From the NCBI GenBank assembly GCA_905212635.1, contig CAJMFH010000030.1, positions 1 through 33,522 on the forward strand: 33,522 nucleotides of DNA. Reading direction: 5' to 3'. Source of the DNA: an uncultured Lachnoclostridium sp. (lineage in GTDB: Bacteria; Bacillota; Clostridia; Lachnospirales; Lachnospiraceae). Both the position numbers and the translations under genes were made by a program. Every line of letters begins with the position of its first letter. Position 1 is the first letter of the stretch. Below, piece after piece: positions 7,713 through 15,443 of this stretch. A model generated the notes under the pieces. The model had not been told where the DNA came from. It did no database searches and saw only the letters and a list, made by a program, of their open reading frames with translations.

Positions 7713-9053
7713 TTACGGTTCCAGTCGGTTCAGATCACGTGGGAACAATGTTGTCTCGCGCACGTTGTCCTCGCCCAGAAGTTTCATTGTGATACGCTCC
7801 AGTCCGATTCCCAGACCTCCGTGTGGCGGCATGCCGTGGCGGAATACCTGAAGATAATGTTCCATACCCTCCTCGGTCATTCCTCTCGCCGCAATCTTTT
7901 CTTCGAGCATATCCAGATCGTGGATACGCTGTCCGCCGGTCGTCACTTCCAATCCGTCAAAGAGCAGGTCAAAACTCAATGTAAATTTCGGATCTTCCGG
8001 ATCATCCATCGCGTAAAACGGACGTTTCTTCGAAGGATAATGGGTGACAAATACAAAATCTGCACCGTATTCTTCTTTGAAATATTTTCCTATTAACATC
8101 TCTTCTTCCGGCTCCAGATCGTAAGGATTGCGAATCTTGCGATCGTATTTTTCTGACACAAGACGCTTTGCTTCATCAAAATGAACCTGTGGGATCTCGT
8201 CTGTCTTTGGAAGTGTGACACCGAGCATATTCAGCTCTTTTGCATATTCTTTTTCCAAAAGTTTCATTGTATATTGTAAAAATCCGGTTTCCATCTCCAT
8301 GATATCCTGAAAACTGTCGATATACCCCATCTCAAAATCGAGTGATGTGTATTCGTTCAAATGACGTTTGGTATTGTGTTTTTCTGCACGAAATACCGGT
8401 GCCGCCTCAAATACACGGTCAAATACACCGACCATCATCTGTTTATAAAACTGTGGACTCTGCTCAAGTACGGCAGGTCTGTGGAAATATTCCAGTTTGA
8501 AAATATTGGCTCCGCCCTCGGCACCTTTTGCACCAATCTTAGGGGTATGAATTTCTGTAAATCCTTGTGAAAATAAGTAATCGCGGAATCCTCTAACGAT
8601 TCCTTCCTGAATCTTGAATTTTGCCCGTTCTCTGACATTCCGAAGTGAAATCGGACGAAGATTTAATTTTGTCTCGAGTGATGTGTTTAATTTCCATTTG
8701 CTGATTGGAATCGGCATCGGTTCTTTCGGTTCCGACAGAATAGTAACTTCTGTCAACCGTATTTCAAATCCGTTCGGTGCGCGATCCTCCAATGCAACGA
8801 CACCGCTGACTTCGACGGTCGCTGCCTCTTTCAGGTCTTTCAGTTCCTTCTCCTTGACCGCATCGGTCTCAAAGACGGTCTGCACCAGACCTTCCCGTTT
8901 TCTCAACACGACGAAGGCAACATCTCCCATATCTCGTATGGTGTGAATTGCTCCGTTCATCCGAATCTCTTTTCCTGCCAGGCTGTCTAACTGCGCCAGG
9001 ACATCCGAGATCTCCATTACTTGCTTTTCTGTGCTTCCTGTTACAAATTTCAT
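7713..9053 (-). CDS. aspS: Archaeal-type aspartyl-tRNA synthetase, probably non-discriminating
   Basis: 446 residues, a class IIb synthetase charging tRNA with aspartate. An N-terminal OB-fold anticodon-binding domain (about 28-115) precedes the catalytic core. Motif 2 is VFRAEKHNTKRHLNEYTSLD and motif 3 is GGLGIGLERITM, followed by NVRETTLFPRDLNRLEP. It lacks the roughly 100-residue GAD insertion that brings standard bacterial AspRS to about 590 residues, and these motifs match the archaeal/eukaryotic type. Such enzymes paired with GatCAB often charge tRNA(Asn) as well as tRNA(Asp), giving Asp-tRNA(Asn) for amidation. The start at 9053 has AGAAGGAGGT five bases upstream; a longer in-frame reading back to 9254 would run into the T-box leader and is rejected. 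Whether the enzyme is truly non-discriminating cannot be read from sequence alone. Confidence 0.9.
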   Translation of the reverse strand: MKFVTGSTEKQVMEISDVLAQLDSLAGKEIRMNGAIHTIRDMGDVAFVVLRKREGLVQTVFETDAVKEKELKDLKEAATVEVSGVVALEDRAPNGFEIRLTEVTILSEPKEPMPIPISKWKLNTSLETKLNLRPISLRNVRERAKFKIQEGIVRGFRDYLFSQGFTEIHTPKIGAKGAEGGANIFKLEYFHRPAVLEQSPQFYKQMMVGVFDRVFEAAPVFRAEKHNTKRHLNEYTSLDFEMGYIDSFQDIMEMETGFLQYTMKLLEKEYAKELNMLGVTLPKTDEIPQVHFDEAKRLVSEKYDRKIRNPYDLEPEEEMLIGKYFKEEYGADFVFVTHYPSKKRPFYAMDDPEDPKFTLSFDLLFDGLEVTTGGQRIHDLDMLEEKIAARGMTEEGMEHYLQVFRHGMPPHGGLGIGLERITMKLLGEDNVRETTLFPRDLNRLEP

Positions 9054-9196
9054 GAGTACCTCCTTCTGTAGATGCCGGTATTCCCAATTCAAAAGACAAT
9101 CCGCCTGTATGCGGTGTCTTTTTGGTGGCTCTACGAAACAAATTTTTGTTCTGCTCCAGCTCTGAAACTTGTTTTCAGCAGTATATTTTTCTATAC

Positions 9197-9240
9197 TAAA
9201 AACCCGCCTCAGCAAAGCCTGAAGCTTCGCCGGGACGGGT
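9197..9240 (-). terminator. T-box-controlled terminator upstream of aspS
   Basis: On the minus strand ACCCGTC pairs with GGCGGGT, with further pairing of GCGAAGC and GCTTTGC around a short loop, followed by TTTTT. The 5' arm begins 23 bases after the T-box core, so antiterminator and terminator can compete. Confidence 0.85.
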
Positions 9241-9467
9241 ATCAATGTTCTCATTTCTTACCCGCGGTACCACCCGCGTTGAAAATTCATGGAATTTTCC
9301 TCTTTTCTGACAGATAACGGTGCGACCCGTGTAAGCCTACTCTAGTTCAGCTTACCTGCTCCGGAATGTTCTCCTGCTTACCGCTTCCGTGAGTGCGCTC
9401 TCAGTCGGTGACGCCTCTTCCTGTCGTAAGGTCACTGCATAAGCAATCGTTTCCTTCTTTGCCTTTG
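9197..9467 (-). promoter_or_regulatory. T-box riboswitch leader, probable Asn specifier
   Basis: The conserved T-box core GGGTGGTACCGCG lies in 9263-9280 (minus strand) and an intrinsic terminator follows at 9197-9240, the standard T-box arrangement. Upstream, Stem I can be drawn with a base helix GGAA/TTCC and an upper helix TGCTTA/TAAGCA. The 3' side of the internal loop between them reads GGAGAACA, in which the triplet followed by a single A before the helix is AAC (9368-9370), an Asn codon. A downstream hairpin ACGGGT..ACCGT fits Stem III. Uncharged tRNA(Asn) would favour antitermination and raise aspS-gatCAB expression. The T-box call is firm; the specifier is from a hand fold. Confidence 0.9.
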
Positions 9468-9473
9468 TCTGTC

Positions 9474-9502
9474 ATTCTAGCACAATTTTTTTTCGTTGGC
9501 AA
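9474..9502 (-). promoter_or_regulatory. Promoter of the aspS-gatCAB operon
   Basis: On the minus strand TTGCCA (9497-9502), 17 bases, then TAGAAT (9474-9479). A start near 9467 gives a leader of roughly 410 bases, enough for a complete T-box. Confidence 0.75.
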
Positions 9503-9529
9503 GAAAAAATTTTAATCTTTTGTATTTTT

Positions 9530-12500
9530 TTATTTTGTAAAGCGAATGGAATAAATGGTAGTATTGTTAGCAGCATACGTTTTACCATCACTGTCTTCAC
9601 TGGCTTTTAATGTTATTCCAACTGCTTTGACGCTCTGTGGATTGGTAAAAACATCTTCCACCGGAAAACGCATTGTATAAGTACCGTCTTCATTGTCAAT
9701 CGGATACTCAAAATACTGGTATCCCCACGAATCCTTCTTATCCCAAAACGTATCCGCATCCTGTCCACCTGACCAGGTCATCAGTTTCGTATTGAGCCAC
9801 TGATCATCCACAGTAATTTCGATGTATTTGTATTCGGAAATATCTACCGGCGTCTTGGTACTGTTAAGATACCATCCCACTCCATTATTATAAACCGTTC
9901 CTTGCTTTTCCGCATTTTTTGGTTCGGTTGAATATGCCACGGAGCCATTTTCGGGATCATAGGTCTGTGAACCATATTCCCCATTTTTTGCCCATGCCGT
10001 TTCATTATCCTGTGACATGACAACGGTATCATTTTCTATCGGCAGTACTGGATCAACCGGTATTTCCGATGTATCTGTTGGTTTTTCTATCGTATCCTCT
10101 GTGCTTTTAATAACAATTCTGTCTGCCCGCGAATATTTCGGCACAAACGTGATTGAGTATACTAAATAGTTTTCCATTTCATATCCATTGTCAGGTACTT
10201 TATTACTTACCAGTTCAATATATTTCGCCGGTTCACTATTCGTTGTATCTAACTCTATCGTAAATTCCCTGTTTTCGGCATTGGTTCCTCCATAAAACGG
10301 ATAACTCTCACAAAGACAATTTTTTGTCCACCAGAGTTCTGTCGTCATATCAAGCTCCTCTGAAAAGACACGTAAACACAATTGTTCAGGCACATTAGCT
10401 TTTATCCGGATAGATTCATACTCCGACAAGTCCACCGTTTCCGGCAGTTCCAAAAATATGCATTGATTTGTCTTTGTATAGCGAATTTCCGTACATGCTT
10501 CATCATTTTCGTCCTTTACCGCTCTGACAGCCACATTAGGGTCCGAACAAACAGTTCCCACATCATTCGTTTCTATCGAGCAGATATCCGTAAAATTGTA
10601 ATACACAGAGTCGCTTGTCGATGGTGTCTCTTCATCCGGCAGCTCCGGTCGAATTGTCGGTTCTGCCGCTGCCTTCGTAAAGCGAATGGAGTTAATGTCA
10701 ATCTCCTTAGCCATATAAACGTTTTCATCATCTTCTTCACACGATTTTAATGTTATTCCGACCGACTTTGCCTTCTGTGGTTTAACAAAAACATCGCTCA
10801 CCGCATAACGCATTGTGTAACTGCCATCTGCATTCATTGTCGGAGTTTCAAACCATTTGTAACCCCAAGAATCTTCTTTGTCCCAATAATTATCTGCATT
10901 CTGGCCACCTGACCAAGTCATCAATTTTACATTCCAAAATTCACCGGATACCGTTACTTCAATATAGTCATATTCAGAAACATCTACCGGCATTTGTGTG
11001 TTGCTAAGATACCATCCTACACCATTGTTGTATACTTCTCCTGCTTTATTTTCATCTTCAGGTTGTGAATTAAATGTTAAAGAACCGTTTTCAGAATTGT
11101 ATACCTGAGAACCATATCTTCTTTCTTTTGTCCATGCTGTTTCATTCTCTTCTTCCATAATAACCGTATCTGTTTCGATAGCCGGTGCGGGTACGTCCGG
11201 TAAATTACTCCGGTCCGTTGGCTTTTCTGTTGTGTCCTCTGTGCTTTTAATAACAATTTCAGGAACATCTTTGAATTTAGGCACAAAAGTAATAGAATAG
11301 ATCAGATAATTTTCTCGTTCATATTCATTTGCAGGTGCCCGATTGCTCACCAATGTAATATAATGAGCCAACTCTGTACTCCCTGAATTAATATCAAGTG
11401 TGGCCGTAGATACTCCACCGGTTCCTTTATAAAAAACATAGTCACAATACAAACAATACTCTGACCACCAGTTTTCCGTTGTCGGATCCAAGTCTTTGGT
11501 AAGAGCTCTAAAAGCAAGCTGTTCCGGAACATTTGCTTTTATTTGAATTGCTTCATAATCAGACAAATTAATATCTTCCGGTAATTCCAAAAAGACATAT
11601 TCATTTGTCCTGGTATACATAATTTCCGTACAAGCTTCATTGTATTCGTCCTTTACCGGTCTCACTACAGGATCGGAACAAATATCGCCTTCTTCTATCA
11701 TACAGATATCCGTAAAATTATACGTTTTATCCGTTACCGTTGGGGTCACCGTCGGCGTTGCTGTTGGAGTCGGCGTTGCTGTTGGAGTCGTCGTTGGTGT
11801 TGCCGTCGGAGGTTCCGGTGCTACTTCTGTTGGTCCAGCCGGATCCGGTACCACAGGCGGAACAACTACCGGTACTTCGTCCGGAACAGACGGTGCCTCA
11901 CTCGGTTCTGTATCATCCTCATCGTCGTTATCCTCATTCGGAGTAACCACTACCGTACAAGTTGCTTTCGCTCCACCATTATCATCCGCAGATGCGGTAA
12001 TTACGGCAGTTCCTGCATCCCCTGTAGTAACTACACCATCATCATCTACGTCTGCCACTTTTTCATTACTGGTCGACCAGTTTATGTCTTTATTTTTTGC
12101 ATTTTTAGGTGAAATTTTGGTAACTTTAAGCTGAATATCGTCTTCATTAAATTCATCTGCTTTAATCTTGATTTTATTTAACTTAATTGTCTTCACCAAA
12201 ATATCATTGGTTACACTTACTGTAATCGTTGCCTTTTTCGCCTTATTTTCCCTTGACACTGCTGTTATCTTTGTGGTTCCTACTTTTTTTCCTTTAAGTA
12301 GTCCTTGTGAATTGACCATTACGATACGCCTGTCAGCCGAAGTAAATTTAACTTTTTTATACTTACTTTTATTTGGTTTTACCGTTACCTCTGTTTTCAA
12401 GCGAAATGTCTTGCTTTTTTGCAAACGCAGTTTTTTGTCTGCATTTGTAATTTTAACAGATGTCACTTTGACATTCTCTTTCTTCTTTTTTGCCTCTGCT

Positions 12501-12586
12501 GCCGGACCATTCACGCCGGTAACCATTGACAAAACGAGCGATGCCACAAGAAACTTGCTAACTATTTGCTTCCATTTTCTCATCAT
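9530..12586 (-). CDS. Large secreted Big_2 protein with two tandem modules of unknown fold
   Basis: 1018 residues. A signal peptide covers about 1-32 (ending AEA). Two Lys-rich bacterial Ig-like (Big_2) domains follow at about 38-127 (NSQGLLKGKKVGTTKITAVS) and 130-214 (DDDGVVTTGDAGTAVITASA). Residues 215-286 are an acidic then Pro/Thr linker. The rest is two copies of one module of about 350 residues, starting near 288 (YNFTDIC) and 661 (YNFTDIC again). Each copy has two parts: the first contains 'EACTEI.YT.TN...FLELPE', the second 'YNNGVGWYLS..PVD.SEY.YIE.TV' and 'KLMTWSGGQ.AD..WDK.DSWGY'. The second part looks like a carbohydrate-binding beta-sandwich, rich in Trp and Tyr, but I cannot name a family. 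There is no catalytic signature and no LPXTG. AGGAGG precedes; a second ATG at 12583 is an equally good start. Confidence 0.8.
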   Translation of the reverse strand: MMRKWKQIVSKFLVASLVLSMVTGVNGPAAEAKKKKENVKVTSVKITNADKKLRLQKSKTFRLKTEVTVKPNKSKYKKVKFTSADRRIVMVNSQGLLKGKKVGTTKITAVSRENKAKKATITVSVTNDILVKTIKLNKIKIKADEFNEDDIQLKVTKISPKNAKNKDINWSTSNEKVADVDDDGVVTTGDAGTAVITASADDNGGAKATCTVVVTPNEDNDDEDDTEPSEAPSVPDEVPVVVPPVVPDPAGPTEVAPEPPTATPTTTPTATPTPTATPTVTPTVTDKTYNFTDICMIEEGDICSDPVVRPVKDEYNEACTEIMYTRTNEYVFLELPEDINLSDYEAIQIKANVPEQLAFRALTKDLDPTTENWWSEYCLYCDYVFYKGTGGVSTATLDINSGSTELAHYITLVSNRAPANEYERENYLIYSITFVPKFKDVPEIVIKSTEDTTEKPTDRSNLPDVPAPAIETDTVIMEEENETAWTKERRYGSQVYNSENGSLTFNSQPEDENKAGEVYNNGVGWYLSNTQMPVDVSEYDYIEVTVSGEFWNVKLMTWSGGQNADNYWDKEDSWGYKWFETPTMNADGSYTMRYAVSDVFVKPQKAKSVGITLKSCEEDDENVYMAKEIDINSIRFTKAAAEPTIRPELPDEETPSTSDSVYYNFTDICSIETNDVGTVCSDPNVAVRAVKDENDEACTEIRYTKTNQCIFLELPETVDLSEYESIRIKANVPEQLCLRVFSEELDMTTELWWTKNCLCESYPFYGGTNAENREFTIELDTTNSEPAKYIELVSNKVPDNGYEMENYLVYSITFVPKYSRADRIVIKSTEDTIEKPTDTSEIPVDPVLPIENDTVVMSQDNETAWAKNGEYGSQTYDPENGSVAYSTEPKNAEKQGTVYNNGVGWYLNSTKTPVDISEYKYIEITVDDQWLNTKLMTWSGGQDADTFWDKKDSWGYQYFEYPIDNEDGTYTMRFPVEDVFTNPQSVKAVGITLKASEDSDGKTYAANNTTIYSIRFTK
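9533..11725 (-). repeat. Intragenic tandem duplication, two modules of about 350 codons
   Basis: Codons 288 to about 636 and 661 to 1018 of the large secreted protein encode modules alignable from end to end, both opening YNFTDIC and closing SIRFTK. Similarity is visible at both protein and DNA level (for example GCGAATGGA at the end of each), with clear divergence, so the duplication is not very recent. Confidence 0.85.
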
Positions 12587-12616
12587 GATTCCTCCTATTA
12601 TCTATGACTTTATTAT

Positions 12617-12646
12617 AGTATAGCAAGTATAACACCTTATTGTCAA
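12617..12646 (-). promoter_or_regulatory. Promoter of the large Big_2 protein gene
   Basis: On the minus strand TTGACA (12641-12646), 18 bases, then TATACT (12617-12622), ending 31 bases before the start codon. It lies in the 77-bp gap after the M56 protease gene, so this gene is separately transcribed. Confidence 0.7.
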
Positions 12647-12663
12647 AATTTTTTTCCAATTTT

Positions 12664-14883
12664 TCACTTTTTCATATTTGCTTCTTCCGCCAGTAATTTT
12701 TCATGCATGATTTTTCCGAAATCCTGATATTGGCTGCAATACTCATAGGTACTCAAAAGACAGGTGGAATTCTCTAATCTATCTTTCCATAAATTACCAA
12801 TGAATGTCCCCATCTTATCCACGTCTTCCTGTGTGACCGCATCCGGATCATAGATCATACTGTCCTCTGCTGTAATATGCTCTTTTCCATCTTTTGTCAG
12901 ATAAAATTGCTGCCACTCATATCCAGCCTTCCCTCTGCCGGAATATGTAGCCGGACGAATCCGCAAAAGCGTCGCATCTTTCACTCCGCTTCCTTTTTCG
13001 ATCACATAATACTGCTCCCATTTGGTCTGATCCCATACATTGGCGGAAACACTCCATATCGTGCTTGCTTTTCCGTTATGAACATAACTGATCCAGATTA
13101 CCGGTTCATTTTCGTCCGTATAAATTGCATTGGTATCGCATATAAGACTTGACGTATCCGGCTTTTTAATGTCGCGTACAACACCGAAAGCATCCTGGCT
13201 CTCAAAATTAATTCCACCCTCTACCAGACGCTTACGGAATACAGAATCTGAACCGTACGAATCATTTTCTATTTTCTTTCTGTTTTTGTCCGTATTATTC
13301 CAGAATATCACACTGTCTGCAATATCAAAATTCCAGAAAAACTGCTTTGCAAATTCATTATCAAAACCATTCTTTAAGTCCTCTTGAATTTCTGTAGTGA
13401 TCCACTTTACACCGGTAAATTCGTATCCAGTCAGACTATGGTGCGTATCCACAAATACTTTCCCATCATTGATGTGAATCCACTCTCCGCTGCTGGAACA
13501 GGAAATGGAATCCATTTTTTTGACTTTTCCGTCCACCAAAGCATACACATCAGCTCCTGATTTAATCTTCATCGGCTCCCCTTTTTCGGTAACATCCGTT
13601 CGTATTTTGCTGGAAAGCCCATCCAGCACGTCACTGGCATACTGTTTTTTTGCTGCAAGAAGAATCGGTTCGCTGTTTTTGCTAACCGTTACAACGGAAA
13701 ATAATTTGTATTTCTTTTGATTTGCTTTCAAAAATTCCGTAAATTTTTTGTTCCAAACCATATAATCTTTTACTGTTCCTTTTTCCTGTTTCGACGTATT
13801 CTGACCGTTGTTATCCGACGTCTTTAAATTATCTGTTTTGCCGGATGTACTCAAAGCACTTTTTGTTTCATTTTGCACCATATTTCCACATCCACTAAAG
13901 GTAAATATAACACTTGCCACCATTAAAAGTGTGAGAATTACTCTCGCTTTTTTCTTGTATTTATTTTCTTCAACAATCTTTCTCATCCTGTTTTTCATCT
14001 CCTTCTTTGTACCCGCCGCAGCTGTCGTCGGATAAAAAACAGCTCTTTTCTGTTCTCTGGACGCAACGCAGATCAACGTTTTTCCGTATGCTATTTTCTG
14101 TGTCAGATCCGTGTTTTTCAACACTTTCTCATCGCAGGAAATTTCCGCATCTTTTTTGGATAAAAACGCTGCCACCCACACAAGTGGATGAAACCAATAT
14201 ACCGCAGTAAGCAGGATTCGAAGCAGCGACCAGACATGATCTCCCTGCCGGTAATGACATTCTTCATGATAGATGATCCACCTTTTCTGTTCCGTGGCAA
14301 GCAGTTCCATCCTCTGCTGCGGAAGATAAACCGCCGTCCGGAACACTCCATACAGACATGGCACCTGCACATTTTCTGTCACATACACCGGCAGACTGCA
14401 CTCCTCAAATCCCTCCACTGGCTTTCTATTCTTTTTAAGTTTATGTACAAATACAAGATTCGCTGCCAAAATCACAAAAAGAATACCGCACATTCCGGCA
14501 GTCCATATTTTGTATTTATACGTATTCCACGCATCAACTATTTTTTGCCCAACAGAAATTTGTGTTGGAGTTTTGCTTTCCACCGCGGCTGTCACCTTAT
14601 TATTCTGGGTTGTATTTTTTTGCACAATAATTGTATTTGACGAGCCTTTTTGTATCTTTTCCGGTTCTATTTTCGTTGTATTTTCTGCGTGATTTTGTAC
14701 TTCATTTACCATTCCTGATACGCCAAAGGAAAGGTTTCCGATGTTTACCGGCACGAGCAGCCGCAATGCCACAAAAATCCACATCGCATAGATCAGACAA
14801 TGTTTCACTTTCCCACGAAAAATGACACGAAACAACATAACCAGCAAAATCATAACTGTTGATGAGATCATTATTTCCCGCAT
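12664..14883 (-). CDS. BlaR1-like M56 membrane metalloprotease with a novel C-terminal domain
   Basis: 739 residues. Hydrophobic segments lie at about 5-22, 29-46, 126-146, 218-240 and 313-330. The zinc-protease motif HEECH is at 206-210, with D245/E247 in the 'DAEISCDEKVL' region giving the third ligand, as in M56 peptidases. In BlaR1/MecR1 this cytoplasmic protease is triggered by ligand binding to an outer domain and causes destruction of the repressor. Here the outer part is about 400 residues starting GCGNMVQNE (C332) after the last membrane segment. It has none of the penicillin-binding motifs (SxxK, SxN, KTG) and I do not recognise it. Its Ser/Thr/Lys-rich stalk is followed by a Trp/Tyr-rich globular region. 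The gene starts four bases after the blaI-type repressor gene, so the two form an operon. The signal sensed is unknown. Confidence 0.85.
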   Translation of the reverse strand: MREIMISSTVMILLVMLFRVIFRGKVKHCLIYAMWIFVALRLLVPVNIGNLSFGVSGMVNEVQNHAENTTKIEPEKIQKGSSNTIIVQKNTTQNNKVTAAVESKTPTQISVGQKIVDAWNTYKYKIWTAGMCGILFVILAANLVFVHKLKKNRKPVEGFEECSLPVYVTENVQVPCLYGVFRTAVYLPQQRMELLATEQKRWIIYHEECHYRQGDHVWSLLRILLTAVYWFHPLVWVAAFLSKKDAEISCDEKVLKNTDLTQKIAYGKTLICVASREQKRAVFYPTTAAAGTKKEMKNRMRKIVEENKYKKKARVILTLLMVASVIFTFSGCGNMVQNETKSALSTSGKTDNLKTSDNNGQNTSKQEKGTVKDYMVWNKKFTEFLKANQKKYKLFSVVTVSKNSEPILLAAKKQYASDVLDGLSSKIRTDVTEKGEPMKIKSGADVYALVDGKVKKMDSISCSSSGEWIHINDGKVFVDTHHSLTGYEFTGVKWITTEIQEDLKNGFDNEFAKQFFWNFDIADSVIFWNNTDKNRKKIENDSYGSDSVFRKRLVEGGINFESQDAFGVVRDIKKPDTSSLICDTNAIYTDENEPVIWISYVHNGKASTIWSVSANVWDQTKWEQYYVIEKGSGVKDATLLRIRPATYSGRGKAGYEWQQFYLTKDGKEHITAEDSMIYDPDAVTQEDVDKMGTFIGNLWKDRLENSTCLLSTYEYCSQYQDFGKIMHEKLLAEEANMKK

Positions 14884-14887
14884 AGTA

Positions 14888-15265
14888 TCACTCCTTCTCC
14901 TCTGCCTTTATGCGTGCATTTTTCAATATTTCCTCCAGTTCCACAATATCTTTTTCGCTCAGATCTCCCTGTTTTACAAGTGTACTCATCATCGCTCCAA
15001 TACTCCCATCATAGAGCCGCCCCAGAAAACTTTTCGTCTCCGGCATGATCACTTCTTCTCTTTGAACGATGGGATAAAAAAGCTTTGTCTTTCCCTGCAT
15101 CTCATATCCAATTACCCCTTTTTCCGTCATCCGGCGAAGCATGGTCGCGCAGGTACTTTTACTCCATTTTGTCTTTTTTTTCATCTGTGACACAATTTCC
15201 ATTAGGCTACAAGTGCCATTTTCCCATAACACCTGCATGATATACCATTCTTTGCTTGTAATCAT
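14888..15265 (-). CDS. BlaI/MecI/CopY-family transcriptional repressor
   Basis: 125 residues, the usual size. The winged helix-turn-helix covers about 1-70: ITSKEWYIMQVLWENGTCSL, then SKSTCATMLRRMTEKGVIGY as recognition helix and wing. The C-terminal part is a helical dimerisation region ending EKDIVELEEILKNARIKAEE. Repressors of this type bind palindromes as dimers and are cleaved when the partner M56 protease is activated. The partner gene lies immediately downstream and two palindromes overlap the promoter, so autoregulation is expected. A Shine-Dalgarno GAGGAAGGG precedes the ATG. Confidence 0.93.
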   Translation of the reverse strand: MITSKEWYIMQVLWENGTCSLMEIVSQMKKKTKWSKSTCATMLRRMTEKGVIGYEMQGKTKLFYPIVQREEVIMPETKSFLGRLYDGSIGAMMSTLVKQGDLSEKDIVELEEILKNARIKAEEKE

Positions 15266-15282
15266 TCTTACCCTTCCTCTCG

Positions 15283-15299
15283 GTTTACTTTGTAAACCT
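15283..15299 (-). promoter_or_regulatory. Repressor operator 1
   Basis: GGTTTACTTTGTAAACC is a perfect palindrome, 7-bp arms around three bases. It sits just downstream of the -10 box, over the likely transcription start, and resembles the TTTACA..TGTAAA form of Bla/Mec operators. Confidence 0.8.
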
Positions 15300-15300
15300 A

Positions 15301-15329
15301 ATATAGCACGGTTGGTTTACGTTGTCAAC
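15301..15329 (-). promoter_or_regulatory. Promoter of the repressor-protease operon
   Basis: On the minus strand a perfect TTGACA (15324-15329) is followed after 17 bases by TATATT (15301-15306). The near-consensus strength suits a promoter that is kept off by a repressor. Confidence 0.85.
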
Positions 15330-15331
15330 CA
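15315..15331 (-). promoter_or_regulatory. Repressor operator 2
   Basis: GGTTTACGTTGTCAACC is the same palindrome with one arm mismatch, covering the -35 box. Its start is 32 bp from that of operator 1, about three helical turns, so two dimers would lie on the same face of the DNA. Confidence 0.75.
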
Positions 15332-15338
15332 TTTTATT

Positions 15339-15375
15339 AAAAAAACACCAGAGAAATGTTTTCATTTCCCTGGTG
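15339..15375 (-). terminator. Terminator of the C-type-lectin-like protein gene
   Basis: On the minus strand CACCAGGGAAATG pairs with CATTTCTCTGGTG around a short A-rich loop, followed by a run of seven T. It insulates the repressor promoter from the upstream gene. Confidence 0.85.
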
Positions 15376-15443
15376 CCCTATTCAATTTCTATCGCTTCAC
15401 CATCTCATTTTTCAAGTAAGACAGTTCCTGTAATAAAGGCAGA

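Noticed and set aside
9054..9254. N-terminal 67-residue extension of aspS
   Set aside because: It would start inside the T-box terminator, while the ATG at 9053 has a near-perfect Shine-Dalgarno.
11640..12134. 164-residue plus-strand frame rich in Val/Gly/Ser
   Set aside because: It is the mirror translation of the Pro/Thr linker and Ig domain of the minus-strand secreted protein. Low-complexity linkers always give such shadows; the same applies to 1405-1755 and 21151-21525.
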